Below, one piece after another: positions 42,917 to 51,920 of a DNA stretch of 64,000 bases (its first letter is position 1; each line of letters starts with the position of its first letter). The stretch spans positions 1-64,000 of the forward strand of contig NZ_JARZAJ010000006.1 of assembly GCF_029892105.1 (NCBI RefSeq). The letters are read 5' to 3'. Source of the stretch: Kitasatospora sp. GP82 (GTDB lineage: Bacteria > Actinomycetota > Actinomycetes > Streptomycetales > Streptomycetaceae). The notes below the pieces were generated by a model. The model searched no databases, was not told where the DNA came from, and saw nothing but the letters and a program-made list of their open reading frames with translations. A program made the translations under genes and the position numbers.

Positions 42917-43603
42917 TCAGGCGCGGCGCGCCAGGTGCACCACATCGGGCACACCGCGCAGCACCGGGATCTCCAGCGTGTGCACCTCGGCGAATCCGGC
43001 GGTCCGCAGCGCCTCCTCGAAGGCGGCGGACTGCTGTGCGCTCCACACCGCCAGCACCCCGCCGGGCGCCAGCCGCCGCCGGGCGGCGGCCAGTCCGGCG
43101 GGACCGTAGAGGCCGAGGTTGGAGTCGGTGACCGTCCAGTCCGGGCCGTTGTCGATGTCCAGGCAGAGCGCGTCGTAGGTCTCGCCCTCGGCGCGCAGGT
43201 ACTCGACCAGATCGGTGTGGAGCACGGCCACCCGAGGGTCGTCCAGGGCGTGTTCGGAGAACGCGGCCAGCGGGCCCGAGCGGTGCCAGCCGATGATGGC
43301 GCCCTCCCGCTCGGCCACGGCGATCCGGCCCCAGCGCGGCTCGGCGGCGGCGTAGGCGAGCGAGAAACCCACGCCCAGACCGCCGATCAGCACCGAGGGG
43401 CGCTCGGCGGACAGCTCGTCCAGCGCCGCCTGGATCAGCAGCCGCTCGGAGCGTCCGTCGGCGGTGTCCATCAGGAAGCACCCGTTGGCGATGATCTCGA
43501 AGTGCTCGCCGCGTCGCCGCAGCGCCACTTCGCCGTACGGCCCCTCGCACCGGTGGAGCGTGACGGGAGCGTCCAGTCCGTCCCGGTCGGGCAGTACAGA
43601 CAT
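42917..43603 (-). CDS. Spermidine synthase-like (methyltransferase-fold) protein
   Basis: A 228-residue protein with an N-terminal small beta domain and a Rossmann methyltransferase fold. VLIGGLGVGFSLAYAA is the glycine-rich cofactor loop and YDALCLDIDNGPDWTV the acidic post-strand motif. It is shorter than true SpeE proteins and lacks the usual GGGDGG, reading GGLGVG, so polyamine synthesis is uncertain; such proteins are widespread in streptomycetes. AGGA lies 8 nt before the ATG. Confidence 0.78.
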   Translation of the reverse strand: MSVLPDRDGLDAPVTLHRCEGPYGEVALRRRGEHFEIIANGCFLMDTADGRSERLLIQAALDELSAERPSVLIGGLGVGFSLAYAAAEPRWGRIAVAEREGAIIGWHRSGPLAAFSEHALDDPRVAVLHTDLVEYLRAEGETYDALCLDIDNGPDWTVTDSNLGLYGPAGLAAARRRLAPGGVLAVWSAQQSAAFEEALRTAGFAEVHTLEIPVLRGVPDVVHLARRA

Positions 43604-43766
43604 CGTCGTCCTCACAGTGCGTGGTGGTCGGCGGCAACCCACCCACTCTATGACACCCGCCCGACCGTCCTCCGCCCCATCACAGCCACCTGCCAGGCAA
43701 ATCCGCAGAGCCCCACGCACACTGCATCGCCGACGTCCACGGAGACCGGCCCCAGACCCTCCGGTC

Positions 43767-44843
43767 TTATGCAGTGAGCAGCACGCCCGCGTACGAAACG
43801 CCGGCGACCACCGCCCAGGAGGCGAGCCCGAGTGCCGCGACCCGTCCGCCGGTTCGGGCCAGGGTGGGCAGGTGGACGGCGCTGCCGAGGCCGAACAGAG
43901 CGGCCGCGAGCAGCAGTTCCTGTCCGTTCTGGGCCAGCGTCAGCACGGCCGTCGGGACGTCCACCACACTGCGCAGCACGATCATGGCGAGGAAGCCGAG
44001 GACGAACAGCGGCACCAGCGGCGGCCGTTTGCCAACCGCCCTGCCCTCGGCCCGAGCCGCCGAGCCACGCCGCCGGACGATCGCCAGCGCCACCCCGGCG
44101 GTCAGCGGCGCCAGCAGTACCACCCGCATCAGCTTGACCAGGACGGCTTCGCGCAGCGCGTCCGCCCCGCCGGTCTGCGCGGTGGCGACCACCTGGCCGA
44201 CGTCGTGCACACTCGCGCCGACCCAGCGTCCGAACTCGGCGCCGGCGAGCCCCAACGGGTGCTGCAGCAGCGGCAGTACCGCGATCGCCAGGGTTCCGCA
44301 GAGCGTGACCAGGGCGACCGAGGTGGCGACATCCTCCTCGTCGCTCTCCGCGACCTGGCTGACCGCGCCGATCGCCGAGGCGCCGCAGATCGAATAGCCG
44401 GTGGCGATCAGCAGCGGCTGATCGCCGCGCAGTCCGAGCTTGCGGCCCAGCCAGAGAGTGCCGAAGAAGGTCGCGGTGACCACGGCGAGGACCATCGCGA
44501 CGGTGGCCCAGCCGAGGCCGAGTACGTCGCCGATGCTGAGTTTGAGGCCGAGCAGCACGATTCCGGCGCGCATCAACCGGCGTCCGGCGAGGGAGAGTCC
44601 GGGCCTGGCTGCGCCGCGGACCAGTGCGCGCAGCCCGGGGACGTGTGCGGCGGCCACCCCGAGGACGACGGCGGCGGTCAGCCTCGGGATGGCGGGGACC
44701 AGCTGGTGCACGGCCCAGGCTGCGGCCACGCCGAGGGCGGCGAGGGCCAGTCCTGGGCCGTTGCGCCGGAACGCGGGCCGGAAGGCGGGCGGTGCGGCGG
44801 GGCGTGCGACGGTTCGGAGGGTCAGTGCCACGGGTCCGCTCAC
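43767..44843 (-). CDS. YeiH family sulfate/sulfite exporter
   Basis: A 358-residue membrane protein with about ten hydrophobic segments, of the YeiH/UPF0324 family (RLMRAGIVLLGLKLSIGDVLGLG, TGYSICGASAIGAV and GASVHDVGQVVATAQ are diagnostic). Members are thought to export sulfite or organosulfonates. The GTG start at 44843 overlaps the cysteine dioxygenase stop (GTGA), so the two are co-translated, consistent with disposal of sulfite formed from cysteine. Confidence 0.87.
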   Translation of the reverse strand: MSGPVALTLRTVARPAAPPAFRPAFRRNGPGLALAALGVAAAWAVHQLVPAIPRLTAAVVLGVAAAHVPGLRALVRGAARPGLSLAGRRLMRAGIVLLGLKLSIGDVLGLGWATVAMVLAVVTATFFGTLWLGRKLGLRGDQPLLIATGYSICGASAIGAVSQVAESDEEDVATSVALVTLCGTLAIAVLPLLQHPLGLAGAEFGRWVGASVHDVGQVVATAQTGGADALREAVLVKLMRVVLLAPLTAGVALAIVRRRGSAARAEGRAVGKRPPLVPLFVLGFLAMIVLRSVVDVPTAVLTLAQNGQELLLAAALFGLGSAVHLPTLARTGGRVAALGLASWAVVAGVSYAGVLLTA

Positions 44844-45403
44844 ACCTCGTCTGCGGGCAGGCGGTAGACCCGGCGGACGCTGCTGCCGAGCCTGGAGATG
44901 TCCGCGCCGTAGACGTGCAGGGAGATCGCGGTGGCGGTGCCGCAGTTCTGCACCCGGTGGATGTCGCCGGGCGGGGCGAAGCCGCAGACCGCGCCGAGCG
45001 GGTTGGTGACGTCCTCGGTGGCGATCAGCCGGGCGGCGCGGCCGTCGGAGACCAGACGGTAGCGGCGCTCGCTCTCCATCCCTTGGTGGACTCCGGTGGC
45101 GCACCAGGAGACGTGGTCGTGGATGGAGGTGTGCTGGCCGGGCAGCCAGACCAGGGCGACCAGGGAGAAGCTGCCGTCCGCCTCGGCGTGGATCAGGTGC
45201 TGGCGGTAGCGGTCGGGGTCGCCGAGCTGCTGCTCGGGGGTGAGCAGGTCGGGGGCGCCGAGGTGCGGCGCGAGCTGCTCACCGATGAGGTATGCGGTCA
45301 GGTCCGGGGGGAGGCCGCGGTCGACGACCTCGCGCAGCGCGCCGATCAGGCGGTGCATACGCTGTGTGCGCCGCTCGGCGCCCAGGGTGGCGGAAGTTGT
45401 CAT
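44840..45403 (-). CDS. Cysteine dioxygenase family protein
   Basis: A 187-residue cupin. Iron ligands are HxH in HTSIHDHVSW (about 90-100) and the histidine in PGDIHRVQN (about 150). It should oxidise cysteine with O2 to cysteine sulfinate, which decays to pyruvate and sulfite. The ATG at 45403 lacks a clear ribosome site. It is coupled to the YeiH exporter gene and preceded by a LysR gene on the same strand. Confidence 0.85.
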   Translation of the reverse strand: MTTSATLGAERRTQRMHRLIGALREVVDRGLPPDLTAYLIGEQLAPHLGAPDLLTPEQQLGDPDRYRQHLIHAEADGSFSLVALVWLPGQHTSIHDHVSWCATGVHQGMESERRYRLVSDGRAARLIATEDVTNPLGAVCGFAPPGDIHRVQNCGTATAISLHVYGADISRLGSSVRRVYRLPADEV

Positions 45404-45450
45404 GCTTGCAGCGTCGGCCCGACCCACCTATCACGTCCAACGACAGTTCT

Positions 45451-45465
45451 TTGGCGATATGCCAA
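45451..45465. promoter_or_regulatory. Candidate LysR box TTGGC-N5-GCCAA
   Basis: A 15-bp interrupted palindrome in the 120-bp gap between the lysR and cysteine dioxygenase genes. Its T-N13-A form and position suit a LysR-type regulator controlling the sulfur operon. Confidence 0.5.
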
Positions 45466-45523
45466 CGTCCGCTTATGGGTGGGCGGGCGAAGAGATCGGC
45501 TCCGACGGCTCGCAGCCCGTGCC

Positions 45524-46429
45524 TCAGCAGCCCACGCGCACGGCGGCCGCCCTGCGCAGCTCGTCCAGCACCAGCGCTGTGGCCGGCATCCGCAGGTGCT
45601 CGCGCAGCAGGTACGCGGAGACCTGGCGGCGCAGATGGGGTTCGACCAGGCGGCCGGTGACCTTGCGGTGGCACATGAAGGAGAGCACCAGTGCGGGCAT
45701 CAGGGCGATCCCGACCCCGGCCGCGACCAGACTCTGCACGGCGAGGTTGTCGTCGGTGGAGAACACCACGTCCGGGGCGAAGCCCTCGTCGGAACAGACC
45801 TGGAGCAGATTGGCCCGACAGCGCGGACAGCCGGCTATCCAGCGCTCGGCACCGAGGTCGGCCAGGCGTACCGCGTGCCGGCGGGCGAGCTGGTGGCCGA
45901 CCGGGAGCACCACGGTGAGCTGATCCTCCATCAGCGGGACTTCGACCAGCTCGGGCGGGGTCTCGGCACGTGATCCCGGGTAGCTGAAGGAGAGCGCGAT
46001 ATCGCACTCTCCGCGCAGCAGACGCTGCACGGACTCGGGCGGCTCGGCCTCCAGCAACTCGACCCGCACGCCCGGGTGTTCCGCGAGCAGCCGGGCCATC
46101 GCCTCGGGGATCAGGGTCGCGTTGGCGCTGGGGAAGGCGCAGACGCGGACCCGTCCGGCGCGCAGTCTGGCGAGCGCGCCGAGTTGCTGCTCGGCAGCTG
46201 CCATACTGCCGAGGATGACCTCGGCATGCCGGGCGAGGGCTTCGCCGGCCTCGGTGAGCCGCAGTCCGCGCCCCGCGCGGGTGAACAGCGGGACGCCGAC
46301 ATCCCTCTCCAGCGCCTTCATCTGCTGGGTGATGGCAGGCTGGGTGTAACCGAGGGCGCGGGCGGCGGCGGAGTAGGAGCCGCTGCTGACGACCTGGTGG
46401 AAGGTCCTGATGTGCCGTGAGTCGAACAC
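45524..46429 (-). CDS. LysR family transcriptional regulator
   Basis: A 301-residue regulator with a typical LysR helix-turn-helix (IRTFHQVVSSGSYSAAARALGYTQPAITQQMKALERDVGVPLFTR) and an inducer domain. Two cysteines close together (IAGCPRCRANLLQVC) could sense thiols or metal. Context suggests control of cysteine catabolism and sulfite export, comparable to the yeiE-yeiH arrangement in enterobacteria, though all genes here are on one strand. Confidence 0.88.
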   Translation of the reverse strand: MFDSRHIRTFHQVVSSGSYSAAARALGYTQPAITQQMKALERDVGVPLFTRAGRGLRLTEAGEALARHAEVILGSMAAAEQQLGALARLRAGRVRVCAFPSANATLIPEAMARLLAEHPGVRVELLEAEPPESVQRLLRGECDIALSFSYPGSRAETPPELVEVPLMEDQLTVVLPVGHQLARRHAVRLADLGAERWIAGCPRCRANLLQVCSDEGFAPDVVFSTDDNLAVQSLVAAGVGIALMPALVLSFMCHRKVTGRLVEPHLRRQVSAYLLREHLRMPATALVLDELRRAAAVRVGC

Positions 46430-46507
46430 CCCTGAATCATAAGCAGATTTTGGGTCGGCCGAGCAATATCCCTTCGGCCCCTTTGATGTCCGGGGGTCTC
46501 CCGCCTG

Positions 46508-47371
46508 CTACTGCGCCTCCGGCGGCAGTCCCATCACCACTCCGGCCTTGGCGATGGGGGCGCCGCCCCTGACCTTCGGGCTGCGCCGCCCGCGCTTCTC
46601 CACCCAGCGGGCCAGCCAGGAGAGCAGCAGACACATCCCGATGTACACCGGCACGATGACGATCACCACCGGGATGAACGGCAGGTCGTAGTCGAGGTTG
46701 GTGGCGATCAGCTTCCCGGCGTGCAGGAACTCCTCGTAGGTGATCAGGAAGCCGAGCGAGGTGTCCTTGAGCGCCACCACCAGCTGGCTGATGATGGTCG
46801 GCAGCATCGCCCGGTTGGCCTGCGGCACCAGGATGTACGTCATCACCTGGGTCTTTCGCAGCCCGAGCGCGAACGCGGCCTCGCGCTGCCCCTTGGGTAC
46901 GGCGAGCACGCCCGCGCGGAAGACCTCGGCGAGCACCGAGCCGTTGTAGAGGGTCAGCCCGGCGACCAGCGCCCACAGCGGCTGCACCTTCATGGCGACG
47001 AAGATGAAGAAGATCATCACCAGTAGCGGCATGGCCCGGAAGAACTCCACCACCAGCGTGGAGAACCAGCGCACCGCCCGGTGGTCGGAGAGCCTTCCGG
47101 CGGCGAACAGCGCACCGAAGGGCAGCGCGAAGACCACCGTCCAGGCAAAGGCCCTCAGGGTGTTGCCGAGTCCGCGCAGCAGCAGGTCCTGAACACCCCG
47201 GTACTCGAAGGGCATCCACTTCTGGTAGGTGAACTGGTGGGTGTGGAAGAGCATGTACACCACCCAGCCGATCAGGGCGGCGATCACCAGCAGCGCGAGG
47301 CCGCCGTAGAGCCGGTGGCGGGCCAGCGCCTTGGGGCCGGGGACGTCGTACAGCGCGGAGCTGGTGGTCAT
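46508..47371 (-). CDS. gluD: Glutamate ABC transporter permease GluD-like
   Basis: A 287-residue permease with a cytoplasmic N-terminus and five to six membrane helices. The ATPase-coupling loop is VPKGQREAAFALGLRKTQVMTYILVPQANR. The ATG overlaps the upstream permease stop (ATGA). Gene order (ATPase, binding protein, permease, permease) equals the GluABCD system of corynebacteria and streptomycetes, so the symbol is by synteny. Confidence 0.87.
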   Translation of the reverse strand: MTTSSALYDVPGPKALARHRLYGGLALLVIAALIGWVVYMLFHTHQFTYQKWMPFEYRGVQDLLLRGLGNTLRAFAWTVVFALPFGALFAAGRLSDHRAVRWFSTLVVEFFRAMPLLVMIFFIFVAMKVQPLWALVAGLTLYNGSVLAEVFRAGVLAVPKGQREAAFALGLRKTQVMTYILVPQANRAMLPTIISQLVVALKDTSLGFLITYEEFLHAGKLIATNLDYDLPFIPVVIVIVPVYIGMCLLLSWLARWVEKRGRRSPKVRGGAPIAKAGVVMGLPPEAQ

Positions 47372-48012
47372 CGCGACACCGCCGCCCGTCGTTCGAGGAG
47401 GTTGAAGATGGCGCTGATCGCCAGGGTGATGATCAGATAGCCGACCGCGATCCAGACGAAGGTCCACAGGATGCTGTAGCCGAGCTCGTTGATGGTGCGA
47501 TAGGTCCCGAGCAGCTCGACCACGCTGAACGAACCGGCGATCGCCGTGTTCTTCGCCAGCGCGATCATCACACTGCCAATCGGCGCCACCACCGACCGGT
47601 ACGCCTGCGGCAGCACCACCGTGCCCAGCGTCTGACCGAAGGTCATCCCCAGACTGCGCGCCGCCTCCCCCTGCCCGGAGGGAACGGTGTTGATACCCGA
47701 GCGCAGCGCCTCGCAGACGAAGGCCGAGGTGTAGCAGCCGAGCGCCAGCACCGCGAAGGTGAAGAACGGCAGCACGATGTCGAAGCGCGGCAGTCCCAGC
47801 ACCACCACGAAGAACAGCAGCGTCAGCGGAGTGTTGCGCAGGACGGTCACCCAGCCGGTGCCGAAGGCCCGCAGCGGCCGCACCGGGGAGACCCGGAAGG
47901 AGGCCGTCAGCACACCGAGCAGCAGTGCCAGCACCGCGCTGACCACCGTGAGTTCGAGCGTGCCGAGGAACCCGTGCCAGTAGATCGAGAAGTTGTCGGT
48001 CAGGACTTTCAT
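47368..48012 (-). CDS. gluC: Glutamate ABC transporter permease GluC-like
   Basis: A 214-residue permease with five hydrophobic segments and the coupling loop VPSGQGEAARSLGMTFGQTLGTVVLPQAYR. It is the shorter of the two channel subunits. Its start lies 16 bp downstream of the binding-protein stop and its own stop overlaps the GluD start. Confidence 0.87.
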   Translation of the reverse strand: MKVLTDNFSIYWHGFLGTLELTVVSAVLALLLGVLTASFRVSPVRPLRAFGTGWVTVLRNTPLTLLFFVVVLGLPRFDIVLPFFTFAVLALGCYTSAFVCEALRSGINTVPSGQGEAARSLGMTFGQTLGTVVLPQAYRSVVAPIGSVMIALAKNTAIAGSFSVVELLGTYRTINELGYSILWTFVWIAVGYLIITLAISAIFNLLERRAAVSR

Positions 48013-48028
48013 ACCGGGCCGGCCCTCC

Positions 48029-48916
48029 TCAGTACCGGTCGATCGGCGGCGGGGTGGGCGCAGGCACCCCGGACAGGCCGAGCGTGGCGTCGTACGCCTT
48101 CTTCCAGTCACCGTTCTGCTCGTGCCGCGCGAGCGCATCGTCGATGGCGAGGCGCAGCACCTTGTCGTCCTTCGGCGTACCGATGCCGTACGGCTCGGTG
48201 GAGAACGGCTGCCCGGCCATCTTCAGCTCGTCCGGGGCCTTGGCCGCATAGCCCTGCAGGATCGCGTTGTCGGTGGTCACCGCATCCACCTGATCGGTGA
48301 TCAGATTGTCGACACAGGCGGAGTAGGTGTCGTACGACACCAGATGGGCCTTCGGGTACTTCTGCTCGATCCGCTGGTACGGCGTCGAGCCGCCGGCCGA
48401 GCAGACCTTCTTGCCGTCCAGGTCCTGCGGGCCGTGGATGCTGTTGTCGTTCTTGCGCACCAGCAGGCTCTGCCCGGCGATGAAGTACGGTCCGGCGAAG
48501 CCGACCAGCTTCTTGCGGTTGTCGTTGATGGTGTAGGTGCCGACGTAGTAGTCGACCTGGCCGTTCTGCAGCGCGGTCTCGCGGTTGGCCGAGGCGATGG
48601 TCTTGAACTCGATCTGGCCGGGCCCGAAGCCGAGATCGGCGGCGACCATCTTGGCGATCTCGATGTCGAAGCCGGAGTACTGGCCGGTGGCCGGGTTCTT
48701 CTGCCCTAGGTAGGGCTGGTCCTCCTTGACGCCGATCACCAACCGCCCCCGCGCACGCGCCCGGTCGAGGGTGGGGGAACCCTGGATCCCGGAGGCGTTC
48801 TGCACCTGGTAAGTGGGCAGTGCACCGGGCTGCGGGCCCTTCGGCGGCGGGGTGCCGGGCTTGCCGCAGGCGGCCAGCAGGACAAGGGAGGCCAGCAGCA
48901 GGGGCAGACGCTTCAT
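48029..48916 (-). CDS. gluB: Glutamate-binding lipoprotein GluB-like
   Basis: A 295-residue family 3 solute-binding protein. The signal peptide ends in LAACG, with lipidated Cys17, followed by a Pro-rich linker (PGTPPPKGPQPG). Typical blocks are RLVIGVKEDQPYLG, FDIEIAKMVAADLGF, VDYYVGTYTINDNRKKLVGFAGPY. The cysteines in KKVCSAGGST and YSACVDNLI are a likely disulfide seen in GluB relatives. It ends 12 bp past the ATPase gene. Confidence 0.9.
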   Translation of the reverse strand: MKRLPLLLASLVLLAACGKPGTPPPKGPQPGALPTYQVQNASGIQGSPTLDRARARGRLVIGVKEDQPYLGQKNPATGQYSGFDIEIAKMVAADLGFGPGQIEFKTIASANRETALQNGQVDYYVGTYTINDNRKKLVGFAGPYFIAGQSLLVRKNDNSIHGPQDLDGKKVCSAGGSTPYQRIEQKYPKAHLVSYDTYSACVDNLITDQVDAVTTDNAILQGYAAKAPDELKMAGQPFSTEPYGIGTPKDDKVLRLAIDDALARHEQNGDWKKAYDATLGLSGVPAPTPPPIDRY

Positions 48917-48928
48917 CGGAGCATCCCC

Positions 48929-49681
48929 TCAGTGCTTCAGGATCTTGGAGAGGAAGTCCTTCGCCCGCTCCGTGCTGGGCGAACCGAAGAACTCCTCCGG
49001 CGGACGGTCCTCCAGGATCCGGCCGTCGGCCATGAAGACGACCCGGTTGGCGGAGGCCCGCGCAAAGCCCATCTCATGGGTGACGACCACCATCGTCATA
49101 CCCTCGCGCGCCAGTTGGCGCATCACGTCCAGGACCTCGTTGATCATCTCGGGGTCGAGGGCCGAGGTCGGCTCGTCGAACAGCAGCGCCTTCGGGTCCA
49201 TCGCCAGCGCACGCGCGATCGCCACCCGCTGCTGCTGACCGCCGGAGAGCTGCGCCGGGTACTTGTCGGCCTGGGAGGCCAGGCCGACCCGGTCCAGCAG
49301 GTCGCGGGCCTTCCGCTCGGCCTCCTCCTTGCCGCGCTTACGGACCTTCAGCGGAGCGAGCGTCACATTCTGCAGCACGGTCTTGTGCGCAAAGAGGTTG
49401 AAGGACTGGAAGACCATCCCGACCTCGGCACGCAGCATGGCCAGGCCCCTGCCCTCCTCGGGAAGCGGGACGCCGTCGATGGTGATGGTGCCGGACTCCA
49501 CCGGCTCAAGCCGGTTGATCGCCCGGCACAGCGTGGACTTGCCGGACCCGGACGGGCCGATCACCACCACCACTTCACCGCGTCCGACGGTGAGGTCGAT
49601 GTCCTGCAGTACGTGCAGCTGGCCGTAGTGCTTGTTGACGCCGCTCAGTTCGATCAGCGGTGTGAAACCTGCGGTGCTCAT
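48929..49681 (-). CDS. gluA: Glutamate ABC transporter ATP-binding protein GluA-like
   Basis: A 250-residue ATPase with canonical Walker A GPSGSGKST, Q-loop MVFQSFNLFAH, signature LSGGQQQR, Walker B ALLFDEPTS and switch VVTHEMGF. It energises uptake through GluC and GluD. The ATG at 49681 has GGGAGGG about 9 nt upstream. It is the first gene of the four-gene operon and is separated by 31 bp from the LapA-like gene before it. Confidence 0.91.
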   Translation of the reverse strand: MSTAGFTPLIELSGVNKHYGQLHVLQDIDLTVGRGEVVVVIGPSGSGKSTLCRAINRLEPVESGTITIDGVPLPEEGRGLAMLRAEVGMVFQSFNLFAHKTVLQNVTLAPLKVRKRGKEEAERKARDLLDRVGLASQADKYPAQLSGGQQQRVAIARALAMDPKALLFDEPTSALDPEMINEVLDVMRQLAREGMTMVVVTHEMGFARASANRVVFMADGRILEDRPPEEFFGSPSTERAKDFLSKILKH

Positions 49682-49712
49682 ATTGCGGGAACCCTCCCGG
49701 GGCTCGGGACGG

Positions 49713-49967
49713 CTACTTGCCGCGTCGGCCCTTGGCCAGCCAGCCGAGTGCGCCGCCGGCGACAAGGGTCGCCAGCAGGGCGATCCAGAGCGGGGCGGTC
49801 ACGGTGAACACCCAGAACTGGATCTTCACCTTGTCCAGATTGGCGAACAGGAACCAGATCGCCAGGATCACGATCACACCGATCGCGATCACCCGGGTCG
49901 GGATACCCGCGATCTCGCCCCTGCCCCGGCTGCCGGGGGATGAGGAACCGCCTGAAGTCTTGGCCAC
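49713..49967 (-). CDS. LapA/DUF1049-like small membrane protein
   Basis: An 84-residue protein with two membrane helices (VIAIGVIVILAIWFLFANL and LWIALLATLVAGGALGWLA), a Gly/Ser-rich N-terminus and a basic C-terminus. The FANLDKVKIQFWVFTV link matches the LapA domain. Its role in actinobacteria is unknown. The GTG at 49967 has no clear ribosome site. Confidence 0.72.
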   Translation of the reverse strand: MAKTSGGSSSPGSRGRGEIAGIPTRVIAIGVIVILAIWFLFANLDKVKIQFWVFTVTAPLWIALLATLVAGGALGWLAKGRRGK

Positions 49968-50040
49968 GGACGCAGTCTGCGCCGCGACTACACCATCTCC
50001 GCAGCCCACGCCGCCCGTGATACCCCGCCTGGCCCACCCC

Positions 50041-50060
50041 GTGCACCCACCCGGGTGCAC
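50041..50060 (-). terminator. Hairpin GTGCACCC-N4-GGGTGCAC after ABC exporter genes
   Basis: Eight-base perfect arms with a 4-nt loop about 90 bp past the exporter operon stop on the minus strand. It is followed on the exporter side by the 50066-50117 repeat, and either could act as terminator. Confidence 0.5.
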
Positions 50061-50065
50061 AGCGC

Positions 50066-50117
50066 CCCAGGGGCGCGGGGCTGTGCTTGATCAACTGCCG
50101 GCACGACCGCCCCTGGG
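50066..50117. repeat. Second copy of the GGGGCGCGGGG-type inverted repeat
   Basis: CCCAGGGGCG (50066-50075) and CGCCCCTGGG (50108-50117) bracket a GCGGGGCTGTGCTTGATCAA segment, like a shorter, diverged version of 6792-6889. Confidence 0.5.
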
Positions 50118-50147
50118 TAGTGCAGGGCCAACGGTCCGGACAGCGCC

Positions 50148-51920
50148 CTACCCCTCGTCCCGCCAGGAGCGCCAGAGCGCCGCGTACGGTCCACCGGCCG
50201 CCACCAGCTCGGGGTGACTGCCGTACTCGCTGATCCGGCCCTGCTCGACCACCGCGATCACGTCCGCGTCGTGCGCGGTGTGCAGCCGGTGGGCGATCGC
50301 GATCACTGTACGGCCCTCCAGCACCCGGGAGAGCGAGCGCTCCAGGTGCCGGGCCGCGCGCGGATCGAGCAGTGAGGTGGCCTCGTCCAGCACCAGGGTG
50401 TGCGGGTCCGCCAGCACCAGCCGGGCCAGCGCCAGCTGCTGGGCCTGCGGAGGTGTCAGCACCATGCCGCCCGAGCCGACCTCGGTGTCCAGGCCCTCTG
50501 GCAGGGCCGCCGCCCAGTCCTGCGCGTCCACCGCCGCGAGGGCGGCGTGCAGTTCGGTGTCGTCGGCCCCCGGGCGGGCGAGGCGGAGGTTGTCACGCAG
50601 GGTGCCGACGAAGACGTGGTGCTCCTGGTTGACCAGCGCGACCTGGGCCCTGACCCGCTCGGCGGGCATCCTGGCCAGCGACGCCCCGCCGAGGGTGACG
50701 CTGCCCCGGCCGGGGGCGTAGATCCCGGCCAGCAGTCGGCCGAGCGTGGACTTCCCCGCGCCCGAGGGACCGACCAGGGCGACCCGGCTGCCGGGCGCCA
50801 CGTCCAGGCTGATGCCGTGCAGCACGTCCGCGCCCTCCCGGTAGCCGAACCTGACCTCGGCGGCCGAGACCTGCCGGCCCACCGGGTGCGCGTCCTCGTC
50901 CGTCTCCGGATCCGTGACCTCGCGGACACCGACCAACCGGGCCAAGGATGCCTGGCCGACCTGGAGTTCGTCGTACCAGCGGAGGATCAGATCGACCGGG
51001 TTGGTCAGCGCCTGGGCGTAGAGCACTCCGGCGGTCAACTGGCCGATGCCGATCCAGCCCTGGACGGTGTAGACACCACCGAGGGTGAGGGTGGCCAGCA
51101 CCGCCAGCGCATAGGTGGCGTCCACACTCGGGAACCACATGGTGCGCAGCCACATGGTGTACCGCTCCCAGGCCAGCCATTCGCCGATCTTGCGGTCCGT
51201 CAGCCGGACCCTGGCCTCGCCCAGGCGCAGCGCCTCGACGGTACGCCCGGCGTCCACCGTCTCGGCGAGCACGGTGTTGACCGCGGCGTACCCGGCCGCC
51301 TCGGAGCGGTAGGACTGCGGAGCACGGCGGAAGTACCAGCGGGAGGTGGCCAGCAGCAGTGGCAGGCCGACGATCGCGGTGACGGCGAGCAGCGGCGAGG
51401 TGAGCACCAGGGCACCGAGTACCAGCACCACCGAGACCAGGGCGACGGCCAGTTCGGGCACCGCCTCGCGGACCGACTTGGCGAGCCGGTCCACGTCGGT
51501 GGTGCCCCGGGAGACCAGGTCGCCCGTCCCCGCCCGCTCCAGCACACCGGGCGGCAGCGCGACCGAGCGGACCAGGAAGTCCTCCCGCAGATCGGCCAGC
51601 ACCTCCTCGCCGAGTACCCCGCCGCGCAGCCGGGAGAAGCCGATGAAGACGGACTGGACGAGGAGCGCCAGCAGATACCAGCCGATGGCGGCCAGGATCC
51701 GGCCCTGGGCCGTCCCGGCGTTGAGCTCCTGCACCAGCGAACCGAGGACCCACGGGCCGACCAGGCCCGCGACGGTGGCGACGGAGTGCAGGACGATCAC
51801 GGCGGCGAAGCCCGAGCGGTGCCGCCGGGCGAGCAGCCGTACATAGGAGCGGACGGTGGCCGCGGAGGCGACCGGCAGCATGCCGGCCGGCCCGTGCTCC
51901 TGACCGACGGGGGGCTTCAT
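50148..51920 (-). CDS. ABC exporter half-transporter, catalytic half
   Basis: A 590-residue protein with six membrane helices and a C-terminal ATPase. Walker A (GPSGAGKST), Q-loop (ALVNQEHHVF), Walker B (TLVLDEATS) and switch histidine (IAHRLHT) are intact, but the signature reads LTPPQAQQ instead of LSGGQ. The partner encoded immediately upstream has the reverse pattern. The two starts and stops overlap (ATGA), so a heterodimer with one canonical ATP site is expected. The substrate, perhaps a peptide or drug, is unknown. Confidence 0.88.
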   Translation of the reverse strand: MKPPVGQEHGPAGMLPVASAATVRSYVRLLARRHRSGFAAVIVLHSVATVAGLVGPWVLGSLVQELNAGTAQGRILAAIGWYLLALLVQSVFIGFSRLRGGVLGEEVLADLREDFLVRSVALPPGVLERAGTGDLVSRGTTDVDRLAKSVREAVPELAVALVSVVLVLGALVLTSPLLAVTAIVGLPLLLATSRWYFRRAPQSYRSEAAGYAAVNTVLAETVDAGRTVEALRLGEARVRLTDRKIGEWLAWERYTMWLRTMWFPSVDATYALAVLATLTLGGVYTVQGWIGIGQLTAGVLYAQALTNPVDLILRWYDELQVGQASLARLVGVREVTDPETDEDAHPVGRQVSAAEVRFGYREGADVLHGISLDVAPGSRVALVGPSGAGKSTLGRLLAGIYAPGRGSVTLGGASLARMPAERVRAQVALVNQEHHVFVGTLRDNLRLARPGADDTELHAALAAVDAQDWAAALPEGLDTEVGSGGMVLTPPQAQQLALARLVLADPHTLVLDEATSLLDPRAARHLERSLSRVLEGRTVIAIAHRLHTAHDADVIAVVEQGRISEYGSHPELVAAGGPYAALWRSWRDEG

